Below the pieces are notes generated by a model. The model saw nothing but the letters and a program-made list of their open reading frames with translations. It ran no database searches and had not been told where the DNA came from. The position numbers were made by a program, and so were the translations under genes. This document shows, piece after piece, positions 12,269 to 25,007 of a stretch of DNA of 64,000 bases. How positions within the stretch are numbered: position 1 is the first letter of the stretch; each line of letters opens with the position of its first letter. The DNA is from Calycina herbarum (lineage: Eukaryota > Ascomycota > Leotiomycetes > Helotiales > Pezizellaceae): contig LLEY01000190.1 of the NCBI GenBank assembly GCA_001414485.1, positions 1 through 64,000 of the forward strand, given 5' to 3'.

Positions 12269-14856
12269 CTAGAGACCAGAATCAATCTGATCAATGATTG
12301 TTGTGCCGGTAAAAGCTGTCCAATCCCGACAAGTCTGAGCCATGATTGATGGAATTTGAACTTTCTGGATATCTTTTGGTCGTTCAAGAACTGTGATGTA
12401 TAATCCTGCTGAAACGTGCCATGCCTAAATTTTTGTACATTAGCTTTATATTCTTTTATCAATTGCTCAAGCGCCCTCTCACAAGTAGCAACAAGAATTA
12501 GGAGAAAAATAAAGGCAAAACTTACAATATGACAATGCAACGGCCACGCTCCCGGATTGTCAGCAGTAACCTGCAACACCAAATACCCACCCGCCTGCAA
12601 AATTTGGACATCTCTCCTCTGCGGGTTCTCCCCTCTCCTTACAGTCTTCCCATCCCAAGTTCCAACGCCCTCATCTATCACAAAGAAATTGTGACCATGC
12701 AAATGGATCGGATGAGGTATCGGAGGTCCATTGTTATTGATCACAATTCGAATCGAGCTGTTGCTCCCGAAATTATGCACATTCCATTCTGGGTGATCGG
12801 GGAAGTCTTCGGAGCCAGTGGCAGCGAGGAGGAATACAGGTTGGTTGAAGTTCGCGCGGAAGGAGGAGTTGTTCATTTTCCAGGTCCAGAATCCGGTGCT
12901 GTTTTGTCCGAAGGTTATGTCGACCGTCTCAGTGGTTGGTGGCGCGAGATCGGGTTTTATTGTGAACCAAGGTTTAGTTACGTTGAGGTCATCGTTGCGA
13001 CAGATGTTTTGGACGGAGTCGGTAAATTCGGGCCAGACCGTTGAGTTGGGAGGACCTTGTTTTAGGGCGTCGTGCTTGTAATAGACAATGGCTGTTGCAT
13101 CTGGATTTAGAGTACCAGAACAAGGCGCTGCAGCGATAGAGGATCGCATGAGATATGCACAAGTTGCGTTGCTTGGGAGACCAGTGATAAGGACATCAGT
13201 TCGTTGACCGATTCCCAGTGTCACAACTATTGGCGAATTAGTATTATTCAAGTAACTTTGAACATTGGTAGCTTGCTTACCTTTGGTCTCATAAGGAACA
13301 ACAGGCACGAAATCGTTGGCGATGACTGTCATAACGTGCCCATCTACAGAAAATTTCTGAACTCCTTCTGCCCCCGAATTGATTAAGCGAAGTCGGTGGA
13401 CTTTTCCAGGTGTAAACCGAAAGTTACTAATCCCGGCATTACTCCTGCATGGAGTTGTGTCGTTAGCTACCTTTTGTGAGCAGTCATAGTTGTTTCTTCC
13501 GTTAATGAGATTGCTATCACTCAAGGGTGCCTGCACTAGTTAGATTTTGGATTTGAGATATCTGGTGTGGCATGAATTTGTGTTGAACTTACAACTGTAT
13601 TGATGTCTGTGCTAACAACCTGTGAGACGATCTTTTGGTACGGTGTGTGATACCAATCACTCAGTAGAATCGGGCCAACATCAATATCATATGGCACCGT
13701 TTGTGGCTGTGGAAAATGTTGGAGTCAGTATTGCCATTTATAAGTAGTGCTCACAGGGACCAAGAAAGGTACAGGGGCTGAAAGAAGGGTGTCTTTGGAT
13801 GACACGGAGTTTCAGCTTCCTGAAGCAACCCGAAAGAGGACAAGAAAGGTTGGAGAACACTCACGCCATGGATGATAAGAGGACCAACAAGTCCGTCGGA
13901 ATATTGCGCGGAGTAGTGACTGTGATACCAAGTGGTTCCTGTAAAAATATCAGCAATTTGCGTTGCACAGAGAAGTTATCAAAATCTTACCATAAAGATC
14001 CGCCAAAAAGGTATAAGTGAAACTTCCTCCAGGGGGAATAGGGCATTGAGAGACACCCGGCACGCCATCCATGTACTGCGATGTCTTTTGTAGGATTCCA
14101 TGCCAGTGAAGTGCAGTTCCTTCTTCTGGACCTGTAATCTTGTTGTGGACTGTCACTTGTATGGTATCGCCCCTTGTAAGTTGTTAGTGATTGGCATTGA
14201 ATAGTGTGGGGTGTAAAGCTCTACCAATTTGCCTCAATCAAAGGCGCCGGGAATTGTCCATTTATCAATAGCATAGGCTTTTGATAACCATCTGGGGATT
14301 TCTTCCCCCGAGAGATTGTAAAATCATATGATCGGATAACACTAAGGAAGTCAGCACTCTTGGATTTCAAGTTCCATGAATTTATTTACCCAGTGACTGG
14401 TGGGTCGTCTATCCAAAAAAATGATTAGTACTTGCAGATATCCGTTCTGAAATTGGACTTACTGTCTAGTAAAAGTTAGCTGTTTTCCAAAGAGCATGTG
14501 AAGTGAGTTACTTACATGGATTTGTGTTATTTGCTGTCTTTTGACCCCATGGATAGCCTTGAGGAAGTGGCTATGAAGAACTAGGTAAGCATTACATCAT
14601 ACTTCGAGCATTTTGAAAACGTTAAAATGCTACTGAAGAGAAATAGCAGGAACTGAGGAGGGATGTACTAACAGTAACTGGGTTATCTGTCTTTAAGTAT
14701 GGAGTTGCGGGTGATGCATATTCAGCTAGGTAAATTTAGAATACGTTTCCTTGTGCGTATGGGAAGATTCCTACCTTGACCGTTGACAAGGAACGCTAAA
14801 GGCAGAGAAGAAAAAACAAAAGCTCCCCGAAGAGATTTGAAAGAGTGAAACTTCAT
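12269..14856 (-). CDS. secreted ascomycete laccase (multicopper oxidase), 600 aa
   Basis: Eleven exons: 14856-14775, 14725-14673, 14570-14516, 14408-14390, 14341-14225, 14172-13991, 13938-13865, 13706-13593, 13530-13281, 13226-12526 and 12424-12269. Phases agree throughout and the total is 601 codons with stop. The protein starts with a signal peptide ([14 protein letters not shown]). It shows all four copper-binding motifs: HWHG at 131-134, WYHSH at 173-177, HPIHLHGH at 487-494 and [12 protein letters not shown] at 546-557, with Leu at the T1 axial position (Cys547+10). Laccases oxidise phenols with reduction of O2 to water and act outside the cell on lignin-derived phenols, tannins or melanin precursors. 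The chain ends in DSGL, the C-terminal plug of ascomycete laccases. The intron at 13280-13227 is in frame without a stop and would be translated in a naive model. A 3-nt micro-exon at 14465-14463 is possible but not required. Confidence 0.93.
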
Positions 14857-17800
14857 TGCTAGCCTTCAGTAGTTTCCTACTAGTGAGTTATAGAAAGGAA
14901 CGAATGTTGATGAAGTTGAATGGAATGGAACTAAGGTTACAACCAAATGTGTGGGTTGAGGAGTTATATATCTAAGTGACCTACACCCATGACTACATAG
15001 GCAAAGTAGTGGATGGGCCATACGAAAGGAGTGTAAGCAAGGGTTGTACTAAACTGAACGCTAGGTGTGCTGATGTGCTACCGAGAACACCGATGATGCT
15101 TTTCATCTGATTCATTGTTGACTCGACAATCCTAGTTGTTTTGCGCAGCCCATACAGGGAGCTCTGCAAACATGGCTGACATGGCTGATTCAAACAAATC
15201 AATACAGGCTTTCCACATGGCTATCATCCTTCGTGGATCCGAGAACATGAGAACGAGGAGAGGCGTTGCATTGACAACCCGCCATTGTGGGGAGCAGATG
15301 GCCATGGCCGAATCTCTCAACTGAAAACTACCTGCAATCAAAGCATGTAGCGTAAATGCAAGGGGAATTATGCCCAGGCATTTCCGATATATGAAAAGGA
15401 TGTGCGCCACAGCTTATATTTGTGATACCCCGGGGCTACTGGCCGCGGCGTTGAGCCTAGAGAAGTAGTGCAAGCAATCTAACACAACATGAGCGACACA
15501 TAGGATGCTGCGTGGAAGCTCAGACAAAAACGGCCATATACTCGCTCATCCATGTAAGAGCGATTCGACGGACCGTTGGAACCTGAAGAGACACCGGAAC
15601 CTTTGATCTCAGGGGTATTGTTGATTCTATCTTTAGGTCTGTCAATTGTGCCACTGACAGCTTGGGAAATCCAAGGCTGAGACTAGAGTTCCTGGCAGTT
15701 GTTGAGCTACCCTGCCAGCCCAATATATACACAAGCCACAAAGGTGGGAAATGGTTGAAACTTACATGTTTATGCTTTCCATGACCTACACCAGACCAGG
15801 TCGAGCGAGCTACCCTCAATATACTCTTGAAATGACGTACAAATGAACGAAGCACCTAGTCAAATCAACGACATCAAACCTTGCCGGGGGATAAGGCTGT
15901 AGCAATGAGGAGGATTTCCTTCCCAGCCGCGTGGCCCAAGGTCAGAAGAGCTTGGAAGAGATAGCAAGGATGAGAGTAAGCTCTGTATTTTCCAAAGTGA
16001 TCAGAGGCTTTTCTTGAGAACTTTTAGTAGGCGGACTACGCAGCCTTCATGACGTGAAGGAGTCCGTAAAGTCAGGATGATTTCATGATGTGTCCCGGTG
16101 TCTTTGGACCGATTTGGCGCCAAGGTCGGCTGGGCGGCCCCTGCCTAGCAAAGCTCCTCGAACTCGAAGAGTCAAAAAAGCCCTTGTATCAGATCATAAC
16201 ACCTAGAGAGGGGCAGGGTGTTCTTTACGAACTGCTGGAGAGAGTCATGTGGCATTCATTGTGTGAAATATAGGGAGATGAGTGCGAGGAAGACCATGTT
16301 AGTGCTTAGAGCGCCATGTGGGCCGTGCTATGGACTATCTCACTCCAGCCACACTTTCCTCCAACGACAACGAAGCCACCACCACTGGAGCCTCTCCTCA
16401 GCGCTACCACTAGTTACATATTTGCCCTTCTGTCAAACTTCAGCTCGAGCTCTTCTCATCCCACTGCCCACTGCCTATCTCACCAAACCAACAAACTTGA
16501 TTTGACAAGGCAGAAGCGCAAGCTGCATGGCGATGCGATGCGATGCGATCGATGTACGGGCCAGGGTTACGCAACCACCAGAGAGGTCTTCGCTACCGAA
16601 GATATGTCTTGACTTGTTGAAGGATTGCATTATTTCTCCGTATACTGGCTTTCCAGCTTTCCTGAGTCAGTTGATTGACCAAAGCTATGTCTTTCACTCG
16701 CCAGGAGACACAAACACGGTAGCTGATTCCTGAAGGATTGACCTGCAGTCCACTCAAGAGTATCTACTCTTCACACCATCAGCAATACGAACTTCAAAGC
16801 TTCTCCTCGTTCGATTAGGTTACTACAGGTATCCTATGAGCAATGATGAACTAAGCTTCTCACCTCTCACGCCACCATCTCAAACGACTCATGGAGAAGT
16901 GTCGAGGAATTTGGTGAGAAGGAGAAATTCAAGGAGGGGGGAATTTCTACCCGGCGCTAGTCCATTTTTCGTCGCGGTTCTCAGTGGAGACCTTGAACTC
17001 ACTTGCTCCTTCCCTCTCAACATTAGGCCTACTCGCTGTTGGGCCGAGCCGAGGGGAGACTCCATCCCAAATATGACGGGACCTGCAAGTTCGTACCTAC
17101 ATTGTGCGACAGAACGACTCGGAATTCCGCTACGGCTGAAGATGCCTGTTGGGTATTTTTGGCAAACTCAAGCAGGCACAGCGTTGTGCCTGTACAACTG
17201 AGCCATGTGTGAAATGGGATGGATGAGTAGTTCATTCAAGATTCACGCTGCCGCCAACGTCACCTTCCGTGGAGGCCGACTTCCAACGGACCCAACCCAA
17301 TCGGACGAGGTTTATTCAACTTGATCCTCTTCTTCGGGCGTAATGGTCGCCGTGCTGAATTCGTCACGTAAGTCACCAGCTCTTCAGTTCGCTTCTACGA
17401 ACCAAACATATTTCACTCGTGATCAATATTTCTCTATTTGTTTCGTCCTTTTCCCTGTTGTCGATCAGATCGCATAAGGCTGTCAGCAATCGTGCATTAG
17501 CACTGCATGGAATCCCTAGTCCGCAGATAACATCGTTTTTTCCAACCAATCATCTATCAGAAGTAGCTCAGAAGCGTACATGGGGCGCATTTGTTTCAAG
17601 AAATGGGGGTCAGCTTCGCTGAAAAGGGAAGATTCAAAATAGCCCATTTTTCTCAACTCGCTACGCCCACGGAAATCCTCCGAAGGGTCCAAATACATGG
17701 GAGATTTTCGCATAGATGGTTGTGGTGTTGTAGTCCTCAATTTTCCTTCTGGCCTTGGTGAGAGTTGGAGGTATAGTACTTTACAACACCACCAACTTTC

Positions 17801-20371
17801 GCGTTCGGTTCGAGTTGATATTTCTTCACCTTGTACCTTTTACATACCATATCCAACTCCAACTTCAATTTCAATTCCAAATTACTTGTTACCCTGCAAA
17901 TGTTTGGCTTTTTGACCCGGTCAGTTCTTCATTTCGATGCAAGGCTCTATGTCTCCAAGTAGCTTGGAGGACACTTGACTGTGCGTTTGAGAGAGGCTGT
18001 GTATAGTCAATTTTAATGCCTCAAAACACTTTACTGTTGCCTACTGGGCGTCGGTCACCGATGGTGAGCATTTCCCTTGTGTGGTTCAATACCCAACAGA
18101 CCCGAGTGCTCTCAGTGATTTAGTTCTCTCTCCCCTTTTGTTTTCCAATTCAAACTACAGCTTTGCGCTATTAAGTAAGCTTTATCTCCTCAGTTATAAA
18201 ATCTCTACATCCTTAACCCTCTCTCGCGTATGACCAATTTCATCCAACCTCAAACTCACACTTTTCACTTTTCCCAAGCCACCACACCAGTTATCTGAAA
18301 ATGTTGAGGATCGCTTGCGCTTGCCACCGATTCATCTTCTACAACAAATGCTTACCTCGAGTTCATATCATCGAATTCAACTCCGTTTACACTCTTTTTT
18401 TCCCAATTTCTCATTACCATGAAAAACACCGTCTCTACTCAGATTGCGTCAAGTCCACCTGGGCTTCGTTCCTCTTCCTCAACTCGACGCTACTGCATGC
18501 CAAAAACAAAATCACACCCCGTATATCGCATCTCATCCATGCAATAAAGTTCACTTCAAAACAAACCACCACTTTTTCACCCCCCTGGATTTTCTGTACA
18601 CCGCTACGTAGGGACATCATGACGTACGCAACCCCAACCCCACATCTTCACTTCTCCGCGTTCTTGCGTCACATCCTAGTCATAATTCTGAAAAGATATT
18701 TCTCTCTTCCCTCTCACTCCCGGCTTTGTCTCCTACATCATCTCTTGAGATGGTTGAATTAATGCTACCCACGCTTCCCCACTTCAACTTTTCCTGCTCT
18801 CAATTTTTGCAGCACAGCGCTTCCCGTTCATTTGTGGTTTTTAATCAACTCACATGAAACAATTCGCTTCCTTGAAAACATGTCTGGTGTTCAATTTCCT
18901 TTCTCCTCCAATCCTCGCTTTTATTTTCGAGTCTTTACATAGGGATAATCTCATAATTGATACAATCCCCACCATCTATTTTACACTCCCCTCGGTTGAA
19001 TTCCGAATCACAACCCAACCCTTCCTTAGTTCTAGAAGAGAGCCGCTCTACTGATGAATAAACAGCGCAAACCTAGCTAATTGAATCAAGGAAATTATCA
19101 AAACACTAGGAAGAAGAAGTACGAGCATAAAATGCACCAAAATTATGGGGAAAAAGGAAATTAGTTGACAAGGCAATTGAATTTGGAAGGTTATCTACGT
19201 ATAGCTTTATTCAATAAGGTCTAGCTTTTTGCAGGATACCCGCAGATAGCAAATCAAAAATCCATGGTGTTCATCACAAAAGAAGTCTACCTTTAAACTA
19301 TCCAACGACACCACTCGATATCAAACTTCCATGACGTCCTCTCTCTCTCTTCTCTTAGAAACAGAAAGTTTGAAATGTCATGTATGGATATAAGAGGACA
19401 CCTTACGACTTATAAGGAACGCAAGTACAACAATATCGCATCACTAAAACGGGCAAGGGAATAGAAGACTAGACCTTCAACTCCCCACTTACCAATTCCA
19501 AATACTGGAGCTCCTCCATACTCTCCGCATTTCTACAAATCCTTCCCATTCAACAGAACAAAAATAAAGAGGTTGAAATTCACTAGCCACTGTCCCGGAA
19601 CTTCAGTTTATAAATACCATTTCCCAAAACAAAATGTAACAAACAAGAAACAATAGATATTTACAAATTATCAAAACACAATTCCTCAAAAGCACATGTC
19701 AAGAAATAAACTCCTTCCAACCACGAGTCACAATCAAGCAGATTCTGGAGGCAATTAGAGAAAAATCGTGCTTGTAAGGCTTTACCTCACCTGACCTGAA
19801 GTTTTTATTTTTATTTTTATTTTTATTTTTATATATCCTAACTTCGTTGAACAACAGATAAAAGTTACAACACTTAAAATCGAACTTATTCGTCTGAACT
19901 CTAAGTTTAAAGCTTAATTCTTTAAAAACATTTAGGACATTTGAGATTTTGCGACATGTAATTAATAAAAGTTACCAGTGGTATTTCTATTCAGGTAGAT
20001 AGACTTTAAAACTCCCCTAGACATTCAGTACTTAAAACAGTTACCAACATGCTATCTGAAATATTTACAATTTTGCAAAGGAGCAGTCAGTCACGTGTCT
20101 GTTTTTCTTTTGGGTAAGCTATAGATGTAGCGCTCACCCACCAAATAAGTTGGGGGCCAAAATTCTTGCGAGTGAGCTACAAATTTACAAGTAACCCAGT
20201 CTCGATGTGGGGGCCAAAAACTTCAAGTAAGCTGTGGCTTACCCGTCAACTGTATACCAGGGGGGTGTGAGAATTCGCGGGAGCGTAAAAATCCACCAAT
20301 CTCCAATTTTTTTGGAATGTCTTATTATAAAATTTGAAATTGCTTTCATTCATTGCTATCCACTTGATATA
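14857..20371. other. 5.5-kb gene-poor region with weak ORFs
   Basis: I cannot support any gene here. Minus-strand frames at 15132-15410 and 15520-15855 have some coding flavour; the second contains a GTAAGT donor and a CAG acceptor that would give a short intron. Neither matches a family I know, and they may be remnants of a decayed gene. From about 16300 to 19000 the plus strand is pyrimidine-rich with many short frames. Two copies of a GGGGGCCAAAA motif lie near 20152 and 20209, in imperfect repeats just outside the left inverted repeat of the next element. The laccase promoter should lie within the first ~500 bp. Confidence 0.45.
19802..19831 (+). repeat. (TTTTTA)5 hexanucleotide microsatellite
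   Basis: Five perfect tandem copies of TTTTTA, running into a short TA tract. It is a simple-sequence repeat in a gene-poor region. Confidence 0.9.
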
Positions 20372-20415
20372 ACGTCTGTCCCTGCGTGCCGAAACGCACC
20401 CCGTAACGAGACAAA
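20372..20415 (+). repeat. left 44-bp terminal inverted repeat
   Basis: Starts ACGTCTGTCCCTGCGTGCCG and ends CGAGACAAA. It is the perfect reverse complement of 30010-30053 and is preceded by TA. Confidence 0.93.
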
Positions 20416-20962
20416 TCCATAGTTTACTAATCACAATTTTTTTCTTAGCAGGTCTATGCATTTGTGCTTAAAATGTTAGCAAGAAGAAAATAACTGTGGT
20501 TGGTTGTGCTGTCGATCGTTTCAATCACGCCACTGATCGCCATTTCGGCTGTACCCCCATGCTTAATCACGACCATTAGAGTCTCTTCAAAATTCGGAGC
20601 ACTTAAGGGAAAGGTGCCATATCAGAAGAATATGGCTCCAATTTTTGAAGACACTTAAAGGAGAAATGATGCAGCCCAGGAGTTTCTCCGATGTGAGGAG
20701 AGGGGTGCATAAACGCCACATCTTTTAGCTTCATTTTGTGCTTATTAATATGCATTGGCGGGGTCACATTATACTGCATAAATCCAGGCTCGCTTTATTT
20801 CCTCAGCCACTACTTTTAGGCCTGGTCATGTGCGTGGCGTCAGAATGTCACGCGTGTGGCGCAGTAGCATGTTTCTCGAACATTCCATACGCAAGGTGCG
20901 TGGCAGCACGCTGGTGCCTGCAGGAGCGCCCCTTCACAACACCATCACCACGATAGGACAAT

Positions 20963-22879
20963 ATGGACAGAGCCAGTCAGGTATTGGCGCAAGGCGTGCC
21001 GCCTAGCGTGCCTAAATCATACCGCGCTCTTGCAGATCATCATGGCAATATCTCCTACTCTACACTCTATCATCGTGCTCGCGGACGACCCTCGAGGGAA
21101 GAGAAGGCCCAAGGGCAACAGTACCTCAGACCGTACGAAGAAGAGGTTATCGTTAAGTATCTGCTTCAAATGTCCGAGTTTGGATATCCGATACGAATGA
21201 AGTTTATCCCTTCACTAGCCTATAGTGTCACCCGCAATCGACCTACCGCTGAAAGGCCTCCCAAGGCTCCTGGTCGGAACTGGGCAAAGGCTCTAGAAAA
21301 ACGCCATCCCATACTACTAGCGCGGAGAGTCAAGGCGTTAGACTGGAACCGTCACGAGAAAAACATTTATAGGAAGATCGTACACTGGTTTGAGGTGATA
21401 AAAGACGTATTACAAGATCCGGCTGTCCTGGCCGGGAATGTGTATGGACGAGACTGGAGTAATGCTGTCCATGCCAGGCTCTGTCAAAGTCCTCGTAAGT
21501 AAGCATGACAAGAGAGACTATAGAGGTGCGCGAGTCAAGCGCACATCCGTGACTGCGATCGAATGTAGTGGCGATGGTAGGTATTTGAAACCGATAATAA
21601 TCTGGCCAGCGAATACCCATCGAAGCAACTGGACCACCTTTTATACCCCTGGATGGCAGTATGCGTGCTTCGACTCTGGATATACCGACTCCATAATTAG
21701 CTTCGAATGGCTAAAGCATATATTTGATCCTGAAACTAAGGAACGAGCGAACAAGAGACCTCGCGTCCTGATCTGCGACGGCTTCGGAACGCACGAGACC
21801 CTCGAAATCTTAGAGTTCTGTTTCGAGAACAATATTCTTCTATGTCGTCTCCCTTCTTATACCTCCCACAAGCTCCAACCTTGTGATGTAGCACCGTTTG
21901 CCCCACTCAAGGTAGCCTATCGTGACCAGGTTGATCGACTCGAGCAAGGAGGTGTCAATACGATCGGCAAGGAGCACTTCACTGCTCTATATAGCCCCGC
22001 AAGGGAAGTAGCATTCACGCCAAAGAATATCAAGGCTGGCTTCGCTGCAAGCGGTCTGATCCCGTTCAATCCAGATAGGGTGCTCAGAAGTATGCCCGCC
22101 CCCCCAGCTGAACCAACCATTCCAAACGCCGATGAGGTGAAGGTAGGTCTTGTCGGCAAGACGTAGAACCGCAAACCCCTGTGACACCAGTATCAGCAGA
22201 GTCGTTTATGTCACTGCAGAACCTGATCATCCAAGAGGCTCATGCGCTTGATGAAAAGAGCAAACAGAACCTAGCGAGGCACTTCCAGAAATGTACCAAA
22301 GCGTTCAAGAAATCCTCTGCTCAGGCCATTATCCAAGAGGACCGAATTAAGTTCCTGACCACAATCAGCAACGAGGCCAAGGTTCGACGATCGACCAAGT
22401 CACTGGTACTAGGGAAGGCGAAGGTCATGAGCTATGAGGACCTCGTTGAAGCACGAGCGAAGCGGGTCGTAAAAGAAGCTACCCGAGCAGCCAAAGGCAA
22501 GGGGAAACGTGGTCGGAAGCGGAAGAGTGATACGCTCGAGGCAGAGGAAGACACTGCAGGGTCCGCGAGGCGTGGTCGAAAGCGTAAGGGTGCTGCGCTT
22601 GACGCGCCTGCGCCAGCGAACAAGAAGGCGCGGATAAGTAATGCCCCCAAGCCAGCGAGTACCTTGATAAGGCAGGCCAGCAGAACACAGATTGCGGATA
22701 ATGAGATTGCGCCAGAACCACAAAGAGTGCCAGAACCACAAAGAGTGCCAGAACCACAAAGAGTGCCAGAACCACAAAGAGTGCCAGAACCACAAAGAGT
22801 GCCAGAACCACAGAGTGCCAGAACCACAAAGAGCGCCAATAGCGCAGATGTGGTAGTAGAGGCCAAGACTGCCATTTGA
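20963..22879 (+). pseudogene. pogo/Fot1-like DDE transposase, two frameshifts
   Basis: Three frames in series make one transposase. The first (20963-21502) carries an N-terminal helix-turn-helix/CENP-B-like region (NISYSTLYHRARGRPSREE, then RNWAKALEKRHP). The second (21438-22166) carries the DDE catalytic core, with MDETGVMLSMPG, LICDGFGTHETLE and LPSYTSHKLQPCDVAPFAPLK. The third (22181-22879) is a basic tail with two GRKRK motifs and a PEPQRV repeat. Near 21440 the reading changes frame between NVY and MDETG, and near 22150 it changes again, so the copy is inactive. There is little stop-codon damage and no RIP-like base skew, so it seems younger than the Tc1 relic beside it. Its position inside the 44-bp inverted repeats makes it the likely founding transposase of that element. 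Confidence 0.85.
22711..22830 (+). repeat. 18-bp tandem repeat encoding PEPQRV
   Basis: About six copies of an 18-bp unit (GTGCCAGAACCACAAAGA in rotation) lie in the C-terminal tail of the pogo transposase frame. The copies are almost identical, which suggests recent slippage. The long opposite-strand frames here are by-products of the repeat. Confidence 0.9.
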
Positions 22880-23569
22880 ACATGTGATAGAGGATCGATA
22901 AGTCTGAGGCGACCTGTTATTGTATAGAAACTTAGATTTAATGTAATCATCGTCGGTTTTTGACACGAGAGGGTTATAACCAGCCTTTGACGTTCCTCTA
23001 TCGTGCTTACTCCGTAATAATTTGCACGTATGCCGCGCTTTGACATGCCATCTTCTTGGCTAGGTCATCGCAGTCTGGCGTGCTGATACCCTGCTCCTTT
23101 CGATACTCTGGCAGCCATAACGGACACTGTCATCATTGAAGTCAACTTTGAATTTGTTCTGGCCCCACATTCCGATTCACTAAACAGTTACGGCTAGCTT
23201 GATACCCCACACTCCGGATTTGCACACGTGATATTTACTTTTGTTGGTCAAGCAATCCGCCATCTGCGCCGCAATCGGCAGTTATTTCGTCATATCACGT
23301 GATAATTTCCTTGCCTAGAATATTCTGGCAAAACTTTCTGGTCCTGTTTTTCGTAAATGCGGTATGTACTAATACTAGTATACTTCGTACAGGGCCGAAA
23401 TAACCACCATTCGCCACCACCACGATACGCTAGAAGGTTCCACGCTAACGTCATCGCAGCCAATGAGATTAATATGCCCCGGATGCCGCTTTTCCACCCA
23501 TTTTCGATCAATTCAACACTATGGAAGCATCCTACTATGTGCCTACACCTAAGACACCTCCAAAACAGT

Positions 23570-25007
23570 GCACGCGAGACGATCGAATACGGGTGCAGAC
23601 CCTATACCACGATGCCGGCTTTACACAAGACGAAATTGCACTATAGCTAAACCTGATAAGAAATCAGGTACGATATGCTCTTGCCTACCGATTAACTCCT
23701 CAAAAACACGCCCGTGGTAGGAAGCTTTTCTTAAGCACGCCGGAAAGGAAACGACTTATGGAATAGGCTACTGCTTCGGCTACAAATCGACGTACAAAAT
23801 AGGCAGATATTCCTTCAATCCTAGGCTGGGACTGTGGGGAGAAGGCAATAAGAGCAGCCTTTAAGAAGGAGGGCTACGTACGGCGACATACACGCCTTAA
23901 ACCACCACTTTCAGAAGAGAACCGAAAGAACAGGCTTGATTGGGCGTGGGAGCATCTCTTTTAGACAGAAGAGCAGTGGTTTTCGGTGCTGTGGAGTGAC
24001 GAGACTTGGTGTAACGAAACTCAAACGAACTAAACAAAGGTGACTAAGTCTCGAAGGTTGGTATGCAGTAAGAAGTATGAATGCGCCGGGTTGTTCACTT
24101 GGAAGTGAACTCGTTACTTGTATCAAAGATGTCAAACAAGATGATAAGATTGATAACTAAAGTTGAGCACGAAGCTCCTATCTAATGGCAGACGTGCCAG
24201 TCTTATATAGAACCTTCGTTCCCCTGGGCAGCCAACTCGCTCGTCGAGCTGGCGATCCAACGAGCTGGTTCGCCTAGCGATCCAGCGGTCCGTCACGTGA
24301 TCAACATAATGAAATCCTTGGATCGCTTAGCTAACCTAACCGATCCTTATCTACTATAGGGATATTCCGATAGTGCTTAACCTGTCAGGACGCCGCCTGG
24401 TCTTCACTCATCACGTGTACATGTGATTCGTGACACTTGGGTGAAGCCAGGCCGGCATACGAGGGCATGGATTATAAGAAAGATTAGGCAGTCAGAGGTC
24501 TACAATATAGACTGTATAGAGGCTCGGTATCAAAGGAAGATTAGATAGATGTTCTAGGGCTGTTTAAGCGGAAAATATAGGAGGCATAAGGGCCTTTTTT
24601 GGGAGAAAGATTGGGAGACAATTAATAGGGGCTCTTATAGTGGGATTATTATTCCAATTATTCAAGAGATTCCCTAGTAATATCTAGAACTCTCTTTTTA
24701 ACAGGACAACGTAAAGGGTCATGCTTCAGCGTACACAAAGTCTGTTTTTGAAGCAATTAGGATTACGCCTATATTTTGGCTAGTAAACTCTTCTAATTTA
24801 AACCCGATTAAGACTATATAGGATATGATGAAGGATTATATTCAAGAGCACTACCCAGACGCCCATAGGTCATATAAGCGTCTAAGGGCAGCTGTTCAGG
24901 AGGCTTGGGAATCGATTACATATGCTATAATAATGGATCTAATACGTGGAATGTCTGATCGATGTATAGATGTAATTATTGCTGATAGAGGCTATACAAA
25001 ATACTAA
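23570..25007 (+). pseudogene. Tc1-like DD34E transposase relic
   Basis: Translated on the plus strand, the fragments show an N-terminal helix-turn-helix (TLYHDAGFTQDEIAL), then WSDETW with the first catalytic Asp (about 23990-24009), and after the inserted LTR a QDNVKGHASAYTK segment and NSSNLNPIKTI, the altered equivalent of the SPDLNPIE motif with the third acidic residue changed to Lys. Many Trp and Gln codons have become TAG or TAA, consistent with C-to-T/G-to-A decay. The frame at 24825-25007 is the C-terminal tail. The gene is dead through stops and through the solo LTR inserted right after DETW. Confidence 0.85.
24010..24435 (+). mobile_element. solo LTR, 426 bp, TSD CTTGG
   Basis: It starts TGTAACGAAAC and ends CGTGACA. 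A 5-bp direct duplication CTTGG flanks it at 24005-24009 and 24436-24440. Removing it rejoins the Tc1-like transposase frame at DETW. A TATATAG box near 24203 suggests plus orientation. No internal retroelement sequence is present, so it is a recombined solo LTR. It is unlike the 232-bp LTR family further right. Confidence 0.88.

Noticed and set aside
18301..18762. 153-aa plus-strand frame
   Set aside because: It lies in a pyrimidine-rich tract with composition typical of non-coding DNA. No domain or splice context.
22409..23046. Minus-strand frames with repeated LWFWHS or ALCGSGT
   Set aside because: They are antisense translations of the 18-bp repeat in the transposase tail.
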